From positions 1 through 16,108 of the forward strand of contig JWZX01001904.1 of NCBI GenBank assembly GCA_001275005.1: a stretch of DNA of 16,108 nucleotides, in the 5' to 3' direction. The stretch's first letter is position 1, and the number at the start of each line of letters is the position of its first letter. Position numbers and translations under genes: made by a program. This stretch comes from Chrysochromulina tobinii (taxonomy: Eukaryota; Haptophyta; Prymnesiales; Chrysochromulinaceae). The notes beneath the pieces were generated by a model, which saw nothing but the letters and a program-made list of their open reading frames with translations, searched no databases and was not told the DNA's origin. Shown here piece after piece: positions 7,477 to 15,180 of the stretch.

Positions 7477-7844
7477 GGTCAGTAGAGGCACAAAACTCCG
7501 TTTTCATTCACAACACACCAACACGCACAGACCAAACTCAAACAAGCGTGAAGGTCGAACACCTCGCACACGTCACAGCCGCTTCATTCTCATGCTCGCG
7601 ACATGCAACGTGTACCGCGCTCACAGACACGGATCAGAGTCGCCATACTCCGTATTCACGCTTCCCCGCGTGTGTGTGAACGCTCACTGCTAGGCCGTCG
7701 CACCTTTCGATGATCCCCCAGTAGATGGAATGAACCTCGCAATTCATTCCCATTCGCTCCCAGCCCCTTGTTCATTCTGATCTCTCGGAGACCTGTCCGT
7801 CAAAGTCGTCAAACTTCTCTCCCCGAACGCGCACAGGGTCGTCA
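7477..7844. promoter_or_regulatory. Divergent intergenic region between SAM and GFA genes
   Basis: This 368-bp stretch must hold the promoters of both flanking genes. I see no TATA box. The clearest structure is a perfect inverted repeat, GGAATGAA (7727-7734) and TTCATTCC (7743-7750), with an eight-base spacer. Confidence 0.5.
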
Positions 7845-8427
7845 ATGTCGACGTACGTGGCCGAGTGCCTCTGCAAGGCCTGCGCCGTTGAGCTCACGGG
7901 CGAGCCGGGATGGGCGTGCTACTGTCACTGCTCTCAGTGCCGGCGCGCCCTTTCGGCCGATTACGCCACGCTCGTCGGGGCGGATCCCGACAAAATCAAA
8001 GTCACACGTGGTGAGTTTCGCTCGTACAGCACTGGAAAGGAGGAGCGTTACAGGTGCGCTAAGTCATCGTGAACCCCTGGTGCATCCGTGGCCGTGGCTC
8101 CATGCAGCCCCTGCCAAGCTCACCAAATTTTGTCGTTTCCTGTGACTGCTCACTCGCCACTCTCGCAGCTGCCCGACGTGCTCGGCCACGGTGTTTGCCG
8201 ACCTTCACCATCTGAAGCAGCGTGCCATCTACAACTCCATGTTCACGACTCCAAACCACGGCCCCGACGGCAAGATCGCCGACGGCCCGTTCAAGCCTGC
8301 CCTGCACATCTTTTACACCAGCGGCATTACCAAGGTGACCGACGGCCTCCCCAAGTACGAAGCGCTCCCAGCGGCCTTCGGTGGAAACGACAAGCAGGTC
8401 AACGAGGACGGGACGCCGAAGGAGTGA
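7845..8427 (+). CDS. GFA/CENP-V domain zinc protein, two exons
   Basis: Exon 1 is 7845-8053 (ATG start) and exon 2 is 8169-8427 (TGA 8425-8427); splicing gives 155 aa. Without splicing the first frame stops after R-C-A-K-S-S, before the last zinc pair. Joining TTACAG|GTGCGC to CTCTCGCAG|CTGCCC restores E-R-Y-S-C-P-T-C-S-A-T-V-F. The GFA fold needs three Cys sets and all are present: C8-x-C10, C27-H-C29-x-x-C32, and C71-x-x-C74. The family includes bacterial enzymes once described as glutathione-dependent formaldehyde-activating, and CENP-V in animals; many members are functionally unassigned. The C-terminal half (AIYNSMFTTPNHGPDGKIAD, ALHIFYTSGI, GLPKYEALP) is typical of the short GFA proteins of microbes. 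No targeting signal is seen, so it is probably cytosolic. Formaldehyde or thiol chemistry is family-level inference. It converges on the Nudix gene. Confidence 0.92.
8054..8168 (+). other. Spliceosomal intron of the GFA gene (115 nt)
   Basis: The donor is CAG|GTGCGC and the acceptor is CACTCTCGCAG|C. Removal restores the conserved CPTC zinc motif in frame, which is strong evidence for the exact borders. Confidence 0.92.
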
Positions 8428-9040
8428 TCTAGGGGTGAAGTGTCCACGAAATCGGGTCGATGAACATGCTGCCGTGGGGGGCAGGGGGGGGGGTGTTACG
8501 CGAACGTCCGACCGACCCGGGTCAGTCGAGATGCAACTGAGATCGTAAGATGGCCCGACGGACTCGGCCTGTACCAGCCGCGCTACGGGTAGCTGCGCTC
8601 TCTGTGCTAGGCCCGAGGCTGTTTCCGATTTGCAAGTGGGTTGTACGGTACTCTCGGTCATTGGCTACTACGTGACCGCCACACGCCGTGTGACTCATCG
8701 ACACTCGGACTCGCACACACCTACACCGTTCTACACCGTCCACACGAGTCACGACACGCCTACTACGACCCGGGGCGGGCGCGCGCACACGGCGGACACG
8801 CACCGCGTGCACGTGACCGCGCGAGTCCGGCCCGACCATGGTTGCACGGTAGACGGTTCCACACGCCACCGAGGCAGCGCGGCACAGTCACCGCGCGACC
8901 GCAGCCCGACCCTCGCCCGTCAGCGCGGCACCACCCGGTACGCTGCAATCGAATGATTCGGGATGGTTATGGTACAAGGGGCACGAGCACGCTCACAGAT
9001 CACGGAGAGCCCAGCCCCAGAGGCAGAGGTGCCACACGAG

Positions 9041-9160
9041 GAGCCACGTGGAGCATGGCATGCGCCGTGGTGAGCACTTGCATGCACGTGGAGCCACGTG
9101 GAGCCACGTGGAGCATGAAATGCGCCGTGGTGAGCACTTGCATGCAGGTGGAGCATGGCC
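9041..9160. repeat. 60-bp tandem repeat with CACGTG sites
   Basis: Units 9041-9100 and 9101-9160 agree at about 47 of the first 50 bases and diverge over the last ten. Each starts GAGCCACGTGGAGCATG and contains TGCGCCGTGGTGAGCACTTG. The palindrome CACGTG occurs at 9045, 9085, 9095 and 9105. Confidence 0.85.
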
Positions 9161-9175
9161 ATGCGGTACACGAAG

Positions 9176-9203
9176 GAACGCCGAACGCCGAACGTCGAAC
9201 GCT
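9176..9203. repeat. Heptamer tandem repeat (GAACGCC)4
   Basis: Four consecutive units read GAACGCC, GAACGCC, GAACGTC and GAACGCT. It is a short minisatellite just past the 60-bp repeats, with no coding role evident. Confidence 0.75.
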
Positions 9204-9290
9204 AACGAGCCACTTCAAATGGTACACGTCGCAAGTGATGTGATGCGACCGGAGGCCGACCCCAAAAGGGCGCTCAGCACGGCGCTCAGC

Positions 9291-10702
9291 TCACGGGCTG
9301 AAGCCATCGAAGTCCGGCAGCGCGATCTCGTGCGCGATCTCGGGTGCACGCCTCCTCCGCTTCTCAAGGGCGGGTGAGCGATCGCGGGGGCTGTCGCGGG
9401 GGCTGTCGTCGCGGGGGCTGTCGTCGTGGGGGCTGTCGTTGCCGAGCCACCCCTTGCGCAGTGCTGAGCGCCCCAGCTGCCATGGAACGTCTGTATTGGC
9501 GACCTTGGCGGGTCCGCGGCGGGAACCACGCTTGATTCCCGCGCTGCTGCTGCCGCTGCTGCCGCTGCTGCCGCTGCTGCTGCTCCTGCCGCTGCTGCCG
9601 CTGCTGCCGCCGCTGGTGGTGCTGCTGCTGGTGCTGCCGCCGCTGCTCATGCTGCCTTGGACCGGCGCCGTGATGAGCGCCGAGGGCTTCGGCGTCGTGG
9701 CGGCCGCGATGCTGTGAAGGTAGCGTCGAGAGGCCACATCCTCAGCCTGTCGGGCCGCGAGGGTCGAAAGGACATTGGACTGCCACGTACTGCCGGGGCG
9801 TGCAGCTGCGTGCGCATTCTCCAACGTCATCGTCTTGAAGACGGCCCTGTGGAAAGCCGAGACGCTCTGCCGTACCGACGCCGTCGACGACGACGACGAC
9901 GCCGAGGGGGACTCGGAGGGGGCCTTGGAGGGGGCCTTGGAGGGACTGGACTTGACTTGACTTGACTTGGAAGGGGCCTTGGAGGCGGACGAGAGGAGGG
10001 GTGGTGATGACAGGGCGCTCACGTCGGCACCCGTGAGCATGCGCTCAAGGAGTTGTTCCTCTGGCACGGAGCCGAGGAGCTCGTCGGCGTGCCACCAGCG
10101 CAGCTCGCGGGAGGCGTGCTCCTCCGAGGTGGCGTCCACCGAGGAGACCATCGCTGAGGGCAGGTACTCCACTTTGAGGAAGTAGCAGACGTACCTGCCT
10201 TGCCGGTTGAGGATGCGCACCGTGGACGACGTCCGCAGGCTCGAGGCGATGCCCTCCACGTCGCCGAAGAGGAAGCCTGCGAGAGCGGAGCGGAGCGGTT
10301 AGGCCATGGGGCGACGAGTGCGTGGCTCGGGCGCGCGGGCGGGGCGAATCATCTCTGGCAGTTGGACGGCACGCGAGGGAGGGGCGCGCGCGCACCCGTC
10401 TCCTCGCAGAGCTCGCGCGCGGCCGTGAAGAAGGCGTCATTGTCGCCCTCCTCACGCCGGCCGCCAAAATCGCTCAGCTTGCCCGCCCGCGTGCCGTTCG
10501 TCAAGCCCTGCAGCAAGAAGTGGATCCCTCGCCCGGGAAGGTCGACGTACGGCACGACGCCCGCACCGGCGATGGAGACGCCGGAGATGACGTGGCCCGA
10601 GGGCCTCCCGGGGCGGTTCCCGCCGGGCACGGGCACCAAAGCGCCCGTCCACTCAGGGAGCAGCGCCAACAACAGTTGGGCGCGATAGAGAGGGTGCAGC
10701 AT
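9291..10702 (-). CDS. Nudix hydrolase with long Ser-rich C-terminal extension, two exons
   Basis: Exon 1 runs from ATG 10702 to 10396 and exon 2 from 10276 to the stop at 9291, giving 430 aa. An upstream in-frame ATG at 10870 would add 56 residues without recognisable features. The Nudix box is at about residues 80-103 (FGGRREEGDNDAFFTAA then RELCEETG). The core REL-x-EE-x-G is intact, while the usual G-x5-E spacing is shifted by one or two residues. Splicing joins EETG to GFLFGDVEGIA and on to YVCYFLKVEYLP, a strand expected after a Nudix helix, and RELRWWHADEL fits the end of the domain. Beyond about residue 190 come a Ser/Lys/Pro linker, a non-repetitive island (FHRAVFKTMTLENAHAAARP...), a Ser/Gly tract and D-S-P-R-D repeats. 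Nudix enzymes cleave nucleoside diphosphates linked to another group; the substrate cannot be told. It lies downstream of bestrophin on the same strand with its own 303-bp gap. Confidence 0.85.
9541..9657 (-). repeat. CTG/CCG triplet repeat encoding Ser/Gly tract
   Basis: Interrupted GCTGCTGCC triplets on the plus strand encode alternating Ser and Gly in the Nudix protein tail. Related small repeats in the same exon are the CGGGGGCTGTCGT units at 9384-9440 (encoding DSPRD) and the (CTTGA)n run near 9951-9969. Confidence 0.8.
10277..10395 (-). other. Spliceosomal intron of the Nudix gene (119 nt)
   Basis: On the minus strand the donor is ACGG|GTGCGCGC and the acceptor is CCGCTCTCGCAG|GCTTCC. 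Splicing keeps the frame and carries the Nudix fold past EETG; reading through ends in a stop 14 codons after EETGA. It matches the GFA intron in size and in both splice sites. Confidence 0.88.
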
Positions 10703-11005
10703 CTTTCCGACCGGCTGCTTCGAAAGGTCCGGGCAACTTGGGTGCAACTTGGATGGGTCGTTGATGAAAGTCCAAATTCGGCACCTTGATGCAAGGAATC
10801 TGAGCGCGGCAAAGCAATCGAAAAGGGGGTTGCCGCAGCCGGCGCTGCGAAGTGTACAGTCACGCTGCATGACGCTGTCTGATGCGCGAGCGTGTCGCAC
10901 GTGCTACACGGCTTGCGAGTTCGAGGGAGCTCGAGGGAGGATGGTGCATCGAGGTCCAGGGAGAGCCATGGCCCATGTGCATGCACGCATGCACGCATGC
11001 AACCA
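10703..11005. promoter_or_regulatory. Spacer between bestrophin 3' end and Nudix start
   Basis: It presumably carries the Nudix promoter and the bestrophin 3' UTR. No TATA box is obvious. It ends in ATGCACGC octamer repeats at about 10977-11002, abutting the bestrophin stop codon. Confidence 0.4.
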
Positions 11006-12220
11006 TTATAACTCCATTCTCCAATCACTATTTCCCAGGTCTTCAGCTTCAGTTTGCAGTTCGGAAATGCGGCATGGAGCGTCTTGGAACCTTTGCGTCT
11101 GTCTGAGCGTCGTCGCCACATTGCGCGCGACTGTGACTCCCATCCGGCCGAGCGCGAGATGGTTCGCTTCCCACATGAATGGGCGTTCACACTCGACGGA
11201 CGCCGCCTCGATGCCTAGGAGAGCCCAGCTGACCACCACGAGGGGTGGCAAGGCCGACCAGCCATGGGTGGCGAGGGCATCGAGGTGCCATGCGAGCAGA
11301 TAGATTACGAGCAGCGTGCGTAGGTGGACGACGTAGACGAACGGCAACGGCGTCGCATTGATGCGCTCCATGACTCCCCATGCGGTCGTGAGACCGTCGA
11401 TGTAACCGTTGATCTGGTGATACGCGCTCGCTCGAATCGTGGGCTCGAGCTCGAGCTCGACCGCCGCGCGCAACGCGAGCGAGCGCAGTCGGTTGAGCAC
11501 GAGCACGGGGGCCGCGTCTCCATTGGCCGATAGGAGCTCATCAGCTGCGGCTTCGTCGAGCAGCGGGCCAACCTCGAGTCGTTGGTGCGCCCTGCGCCTC
11601 TCTGGCTGCCAGCCTTGGCGCGTGGGTGGGCGCAGGAAGTTCTTGACCACCAGCGGGTAGAGGCAGATCCACCGAGCAAGGCTGTCGACCAGCTCAGGGT
11701 GGCTCGCGCACACGACCAGTGCTGTGGACGACAGCGTGCGGCACGTCCCAACCACCTGACCCGCTGCAACGCGCGCGTCCCAGTAGCGCACGGCAGCGCG
11801 GCCGAGACGGAAGACGAGCAGCAAGGAGACGGGCGTGAGCAGCGGCTTGATGAGGTCATCGAGTGGCAGCATCAGGGCTCGCATGTTCTCGAAGGTGGAG
11901 AAGATGGCTCCCCACAGGACCCCCCACACGAAGAAGCCAAGGACTGGCGGCAGCACATCGGGCAAGCTGCGTCCGCGGCAGCGAAAGATGAGTAGGTAAG
12001 AGTGCGGGTCGTACGTTGCGATATTCTGATCGCAGAGGGTGAGCGCGTCAAGGCGAGCCGGAAAAAGGACAGCATCGAGCAGCGCAGTCAATCCCGGTGC
12101 ACCTGCGCGACTGCTCGTTGCCACAGCTGGAGTCGGCGCAAGATTTACGACGTTACTCCCCAGTGGATTGACCACGGAAAATTCGCCCGGCCCTGTGGAG
12201 GATGTGGCTGCGATGGTCAT
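11006..12220 (-). CDS. Bestrophin-family (UPF0187-like) anion channel
   Basis: I start at ATG 12220-12218; 20 further in-frame codons upstream begin with GTG. The product is 404 aa, ending at TAA 11008-11006. Membrane segments are seen at about residues 87-107, 123-138, 303-318 and 322-340. Family hallmarks are L-L-V-F-R-L-G...R-Y-W-D-A-R (133-150; compare FRT..YDRWWEAR), GVMERINATPLPFVYVVHLR (282-301; the family reads ERIxxTPIPFxYxxHLR), and L-G-I-E-A-A-S-V-E-C-E-R-P-F (334-347; family G.E..A..IE.PFG) followed by N-H-L-A-L (353-357; family NDLPL). Length and order suit the plant/algal/bacterial branch rather than animal BEST1. Such channels pass chloride or bicarbonate; plastid members act in thylakoid voltage control and, in green algae and diatoms, in bicarbonate supply for carbon concentration. 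The N-terminal 80 residues lack a clear signal peptide. Divergent from the ALKBH gene. No intron is needed. Confidence 0.92.
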   Translation of the reverse strand: MTIAATSSTGPGEFSVVNPLGSNVVNLAPTPAVATSSRAGAPGLTALLDAVLFPARLDALTLCDQNIATYDPHSYLLIFRCRGRSLPDVLPPVLGFFVWGVLWGAIFSTFENMRALMLPLDDLIKPLLTPVSLLLVFRLGRAAVRYWDARVAAGQVVGTCRTLSSTALVVCASHPELVDSLARWICLYPLVVKNFLRPPTRQGWQPERRRAHQRLEVGPLLDEAAADELLSANGDAAPVLVLNRLRSLALRAAVELELEPTIRASAYHQINGYIDGLTTAWGVMERINATPLPFVYVVHLRTLLVIYLLAWHLDALATHGWSALPPLVVVSWALLGIEAASVECERPFMWEANHLALGRMGVTVARNVATTLRQTQRFQDAPCRISELQTEAEDLGNSDWRMEL

Positions 12221-12432
12221 TGGCCGGCCGCCTCGTTGACGTGCCGCGTGCGTGCGCGTGTGTCGCGTCCGCGCGTGCACTCGCGTGCAAGGGGTTGCAG
12301 AGCTTGCGGATTTGATTTTTCCACATATGCGCTTCGAGATAAAGTTTGTCGAGGATTCTTGCAGCTCGTCTGCACGTCAAACTTCACGCAAAAACGCGTG
12401 GGAACTCTCGCGTCCGCTCCTCTCGCGAGTTC
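12221..12432. promoter_or_regulatory. Divergent promoter region, bestrophin / ALKBH
   Basis: Only 212 bp separate the two ATGs. The stretch has GTGCG/CGCGT-rich DNA at 12240-12300 and an AT-rich patch (TTTGATTTTTCCACATATG, 12311-12329). No consensus TATA box is present. Confidence 0.45.
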
Positions 12433-13434
12433 ATGTGCGCAGCCATTCATGTGCTCGACGATGCTGGGAACCGCCGTCCCGCCTCCGAAGCGGCGTCGAG
12501 CAGCGCGTGTGCCCCGAGCTTGGACCCACCGTGGCCCTCTGGGCTGGTGCTCTACCTCGAAGTCCTCGACGGACCGGCGTGCGAGAGGCTCGAGGCGTAC
12601 ATCGGCGAGCTCTTCGAGCGGGCGCGGGCGGGCGGGCTCGGTGCCTCGTACGTGCCCAAGCCTCAGCAGTGGGAGGCGACCGGGCAGGGTCGGGCGACGC
12701 TCCACTTTGGCGCTCTCGTCAAGTACAACAAGGTGCTCTGGGGCGCCGCCGGCGTGGCGCCCGTGCCCGAGGAGCTCGAGCGCGTGCTGGACGTGCTGGG
12801 CGCTGCGGGCCTCTTTGACGCCGCGCAGCGGCCGGACACGTGCTGCATCAATTGCTACGAGGCCGGCACGTGGATCCCGCCGCACGTCGACAGCGACGCC
12901 TTCGCCCGCCCATTCTTCACACTTAGCCTCCTCTCAACACAGGAGACGGTCTTCGGCGAGGCGTTGGCCGGCGGCGAAGGTAACTGGGACGGCGGCGCGC
13001 GCATCGCGCTGCCGCGCGGCTCGGTGCTCCGCGTGGACGGCGTCGCCGGTGGCCCGCACGTCCTCCACGCCGTCGTGCGCTGCTCCGCGCCGCGGTACAG
13101 CCTTGTCTTCCGTCGCCTGTCCATCGCGAGCCGAGCGCACCTCCAGGCGTTGCAGGCAGCCGGCGAGGCGCATGCATCGGCACGACGCGAGCGGCGGCTG
13201 GCGCTGAAGCAGAGCAAGGGGCGGAAGGCCAAGATGGAGGAGAGCATTCTCTTGGAGCTCGCGCCGCCGCAGCGGGGGGAAGGCGACCAAGAGCAGTGGC
13301 GTCGCGAGCATGATGATGATGATGATGATCATTGGACGAGGATGGAGGTTACCTCGCCGGTAGCGCTGGCGAGCTGCAGAGAGTGTGGAGCTTCGGAGAG
13401 TGGAGTACACACGCGTTGTAGCGGTGCGCATTGA
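12433..13434 (+). CDS. ALKBH9/10/5-like Fe(II)/2-oxoglutarate dioxygenase
   Basis: The first ATG in frame is 12433; upstream codons begin with TTG. The product is 333 aa, ending at TGA 13432-13434. The jelly-roll core spans about residues 75-230: N140-C-Y142 (2OG-contacting N-x-Y), H151-V-D153 (iron ligands in IPPHVDSDAFARPFFTLS), F-G after a loop, IALPRGSVLRVDG (191-203), H212 as third ligand, and R221-Y-S-L-V-F-R227-R (2OG/substrate arginines). The IPPH-x-D...F-x-R-P-F-x-T-x-S-x-L-S block is characteristic of plant ALKBH9/ALKBH10 and animal ALKBH5, which demethylate N6-methyladenosine in RNA. RNA m6A demethylation is thus the likeliest role, by family inference. The C-terminal 100 residues form a charged helical tail with a basic KQSKGRKAK, possibly nuclear-targeting, a run of six Asp encoded by a GAT repeat, and a final Cys-rich bit. 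All catalytic residues are intact. Confidence 0.88.
   Translation: MCAAIHVLDDAGNRRPASEAASSSACAPSLDPPWPSGLVLYLEVLDGPACERLEAYIGELFERARAGGLGASYVPKPQQWEATGQGRATLHFGALVKYNKVLWGAAGVAPVPEELERVLDVLGAAGLFDAAQRPDTCCINCYEAGTWIPPHVDSDAFARPFFTLSLLSTQETVFGEALAGGEGNWDGGARIALPRGSVLRVDGVAGGPHVLHAVVRCSAPRYSLVFRRLSIASRAHLQALQAAGEAHASARRERRLALKQSKGRKAKMEESILLELAPPQRGEGDQEQWRREHDDDDDDHWTRMEVTSPVALASCRECGASESGVHTRCSGAH
13310..13330 (+). repeat. TGA/GAT trinucleotide microsatellite in ALKBH tail
   Basis: Six to seven consecutive GAT codons encode the poly-Asp run. It is a typical slippage site, so the run length probably varies between strains. Confidence 0.8.
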
Positions 13435-14076
13435 CCGAGCGTGCGTGCGTTTCCGAAAGAAACCCACAGCACCTTGAAACAGCGACGTGCAATTGGAGCG
13501 CGGCGTGACGTGACTCCGCGTCGCGTCCGAACGCATCACGCATGGCGGATGCGCGCACCCCGTGGCGGTTTGACGACGCCATCGCGAGAAAAACCTTTTC
13601 GTGACTGTCACGGCCCGACGGCCGGCTCGTGAACAGCTTTCGCATGTGACAGGACCCACACCGCCGCCCCGGCCGCCCGTCGCCGCCGGGGCGCCGGGGC
13701 CGCCCCCGCCCGTCCCCCGGTGCTCACGACGTTGCTTGCGGCGCCCTCTCTCTCATTGGGTTTGGTGAGTGCGGCGGCCTGCGGCGGGATGTCGTTTCCC
13801 TGTCGCGTACGAGTACACGGTAGTGCACGCACGATCTCGCCTGACGGCGGCTCTTCCGTCATCTTACATCTAGCGCACGTCGGCGTAAAAGTCTGGGCTC
13901 ACAGCCGTTTCACAGCCAATGTTTAGTTTCACACAGGAGCTGATGCATGCGCGAGAAATTCGTCCCACGACCTTCCCTGTTTTTGCGACGGGCTGTCTGT
14001 CGTGTCGTCGGTGCACGTAGGAATACCGATCTCGCCTCCTGCGCCTGAGACGTTTGTACGTCGGCGCAAAGGCGGC
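13435..14076. other. Intergenic region upstream of the LNR-like membrane protein
   Basis: 642 bp with no convincing gene. A very GC-rich, partly palindromic patch lies at 13658-13720 (CCGCC/GGCGG/CCGGGGCGCCGGGG). The right half should contain the promoter of the LNR-like gene. A GTG-initiated extension of that gene from 14002 is open but not needed. Confidence 0.45.
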
Positions 14077-15180
14077 ATGCCTTCAAGGATCCGATCATAT
14101 CTTGGTCATGCACATGTAAGGCATCAAGCCAAAGGCATCTTGCGACTAGTACTGTTGTGCCTCGCCCAAACGCCCGGCGCGCTGGCCCAATTCGCAATCA
14201 ATGGGACTGCAAACGCGACTGCAGAGTGCAGGTGCACAAACGTGTGCACGGGCGCTCCGCAGTATGCCGTTGATGGTGAGTGTGACGATGGCGGCCCGGG
14301 CGCCGAATACGGCCTGTGCGAGTACGGCTCCGACTGCCTTGACTGCGGCGGGCCTCGCTGCGGCAACTCTACTAGCTTGAGTGCTTCGTATTCGTATGAC
14401 TACGAAGGCGGCCCTCCCTTTCCTCCTCTGCCCCCCCTCGACCCCCCTTCGCCCTCTATGCCGCCGCTGCCGCCCGGGTGCACCTGCAACAGCTCATGCG
14501 TGGGAAACCCCCAGTACTCTGGTGATGGCGTGTGCGACGATGGTGGGCCGGGCGCCGATTTCGATGAGTGCGCGTACGCCACCGACTGCCTGGACTGCGG
14601 CCTGGACTGCGGCGCTTCGCCCTCTATGCCGCCGGTGCCGCCCGGTTGCACCTGCAACAGCTCATGCGTGGGAAACCCCGAGTACTCTGGTGATGGCGTG
14701 TGCGACGATGGTGGGCCGGGCGCCGATTTCAATGAGTGCGCGTATGCCACCGACTGCCTGGACTGCGGCCCGGACTGCCTTGGCTTGCCCGCAGCACCGG
14801 CTCCAGGAGCGCCAGCCCCGAGCCCTTCTCCGCTTCGGACGACGTCTCCGCCGCCTTCCATGGTCGTTGAGGGATCCTTTCCTTCACCGCCCTGGCGCCC
14901 CTCGGGCGTCGTCGAGGCTCCGTCCTCGTTGCCCTCGATGGCGGTGGGTGCTCTGGCGGGCTTGGGGATCCTCGCAGCCCTCTTCGGCTGCCGCTGGTGT
15001 GCACGCAAGATGCCGCCCTCGTGCTACGCAAGATGCCGCCCGCGCAAGAAGGGCAATGACCCTTTGGGCAATGAGCCCGAGTTTGCGGGCACGGCCTCCC
15101 TCGTTTTCGAAGGCCGTGGAGCGCAAATGTCCTCGTCCGACTCGTCCAAGTGGAAGGTGGACGAAGATGATGGACTTTGA
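14077..15180 (+). CDS. Type I membrane protein with three eight-Cys LNR-like modules
   Basis: The start is ATG 14077, giving 367 aa to TGA 15178-15180. A signal peptide occupies residues 1-38 (core ILRLVLLCLA, cleavage near GALAQ). Three modules share one spacing, C-x-C-x3-C-x11-C-x11-C-x5-C-x2-C-x3/4-C: residues 51-95, 135-178 and 191-234. Each contains D-G-x-C-D-D-G-G-P-G-A and (Y/A)-x-x-D-C-L-D-C-G. The centre resembles the acidic calcium-binding core of Lin12/Notch repeats, but the Cys number and spacing differ from LNR. Modules are joined by Pro-rich linkers (P-P-L-P-P, S-P-S-M-P-P). After a Pro/Ser stalk comes a transmembrane helix at about 288-304 (SMAVGALAGLGILAALFGC), a Cys/Arg-rich juxtamembrane stretch and an acidic cytosolic tail ending KVDEDDGL. 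N-glycosylation sites occur early (NGT, NAT, NSS). Probably a cell-surface adhesion or matrix protein. Modules 2 and 3 arose by recent duplication. It is related in module type to the large protein at 2944-5910. Confidence 0.85.
   Translation: MPSRIRSYLGHAHVRHQAKGILRLVLLCLAQTPGALAQFAINGTANATAECRCTNVCTGAPQYAVDGECDDGGPGAEYGLCEYGSDCLDCGGPRCGNSTSLSASYSYDYEGGPPFPPLPPLDPPSPSMPPLPPGCTCNSSCVGNPQYSGDGVCDDGGPGADFDECAYATDCLDCGLDCGASPSMPPVPPGCTCNSSCVGNPEYSGDGVCDDGGPGADFNECAYATDCLDCGPDCLGLPAAPAPGAPAPSPSPLRTTSPPPSMVVEGSFPSPPWRPSGVVEAPSSLPSMAVGALAGLGILAALFGCRWCARKMPPSCYARCRPRKKGNDPLGNEPEFAGTASLVFEGRGAQMSSSDSSKWKVDEDDGL
14448..14783 (+). repeat. 168-bp tandem coding duplication
   Basis: Units 14448-14615 and 14616-14783 are nearly identical at DNA level, including the linker TTCGCCCTCTATGCCGCC. 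The few differences include CTG/GTG, GGG/GGT, CAG/GAG, GAT/AAT, TAC/TAT and CTG/CCG. The period is exactly 56 codons, so the frame is kept. Confidence 0.9.

Larger units (their letters stand above)
8428..9290. other. Gap between convergent 3' ends, repeat-bearing
   Basis: This lies between the stop codons of the GFA and Nudix genes. It contains a 10-base poly-G run (8484-8493), CACAC-rich low-complexity DNA around 8690-8820, the 60-bp tandem repeat at 9041-9160 and four heptamers at 9176-9203. A plus-strand open frame at 8641-9243 begins at TTG and is Arg/His/Thr-rich without motifs; I regard it as chance. Confidence 0.5.

Noticed and set aside
9041-9203. CRISPR-like array
   Set aside because: The units are contiguous without spacers, there are only two 60-bp copies, and the genome is eukaryotic.
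8641-9243. 200-codon plus-strand frame in the convergent gap
   Set aside because: It starts at TTG, is rich in Arg, His and Thr without motifs, and its apparent protein repeat just reflects the 60-bp DNA repeat.
12217-12885. 222-codon minus-strand frame over the ALKBH gene start
   Set aside because: It is a shadow of the ALKBH coding frame and divergent promoter, with no recognisable motif; the plus-strand frame carries the full dioxygenase signature.
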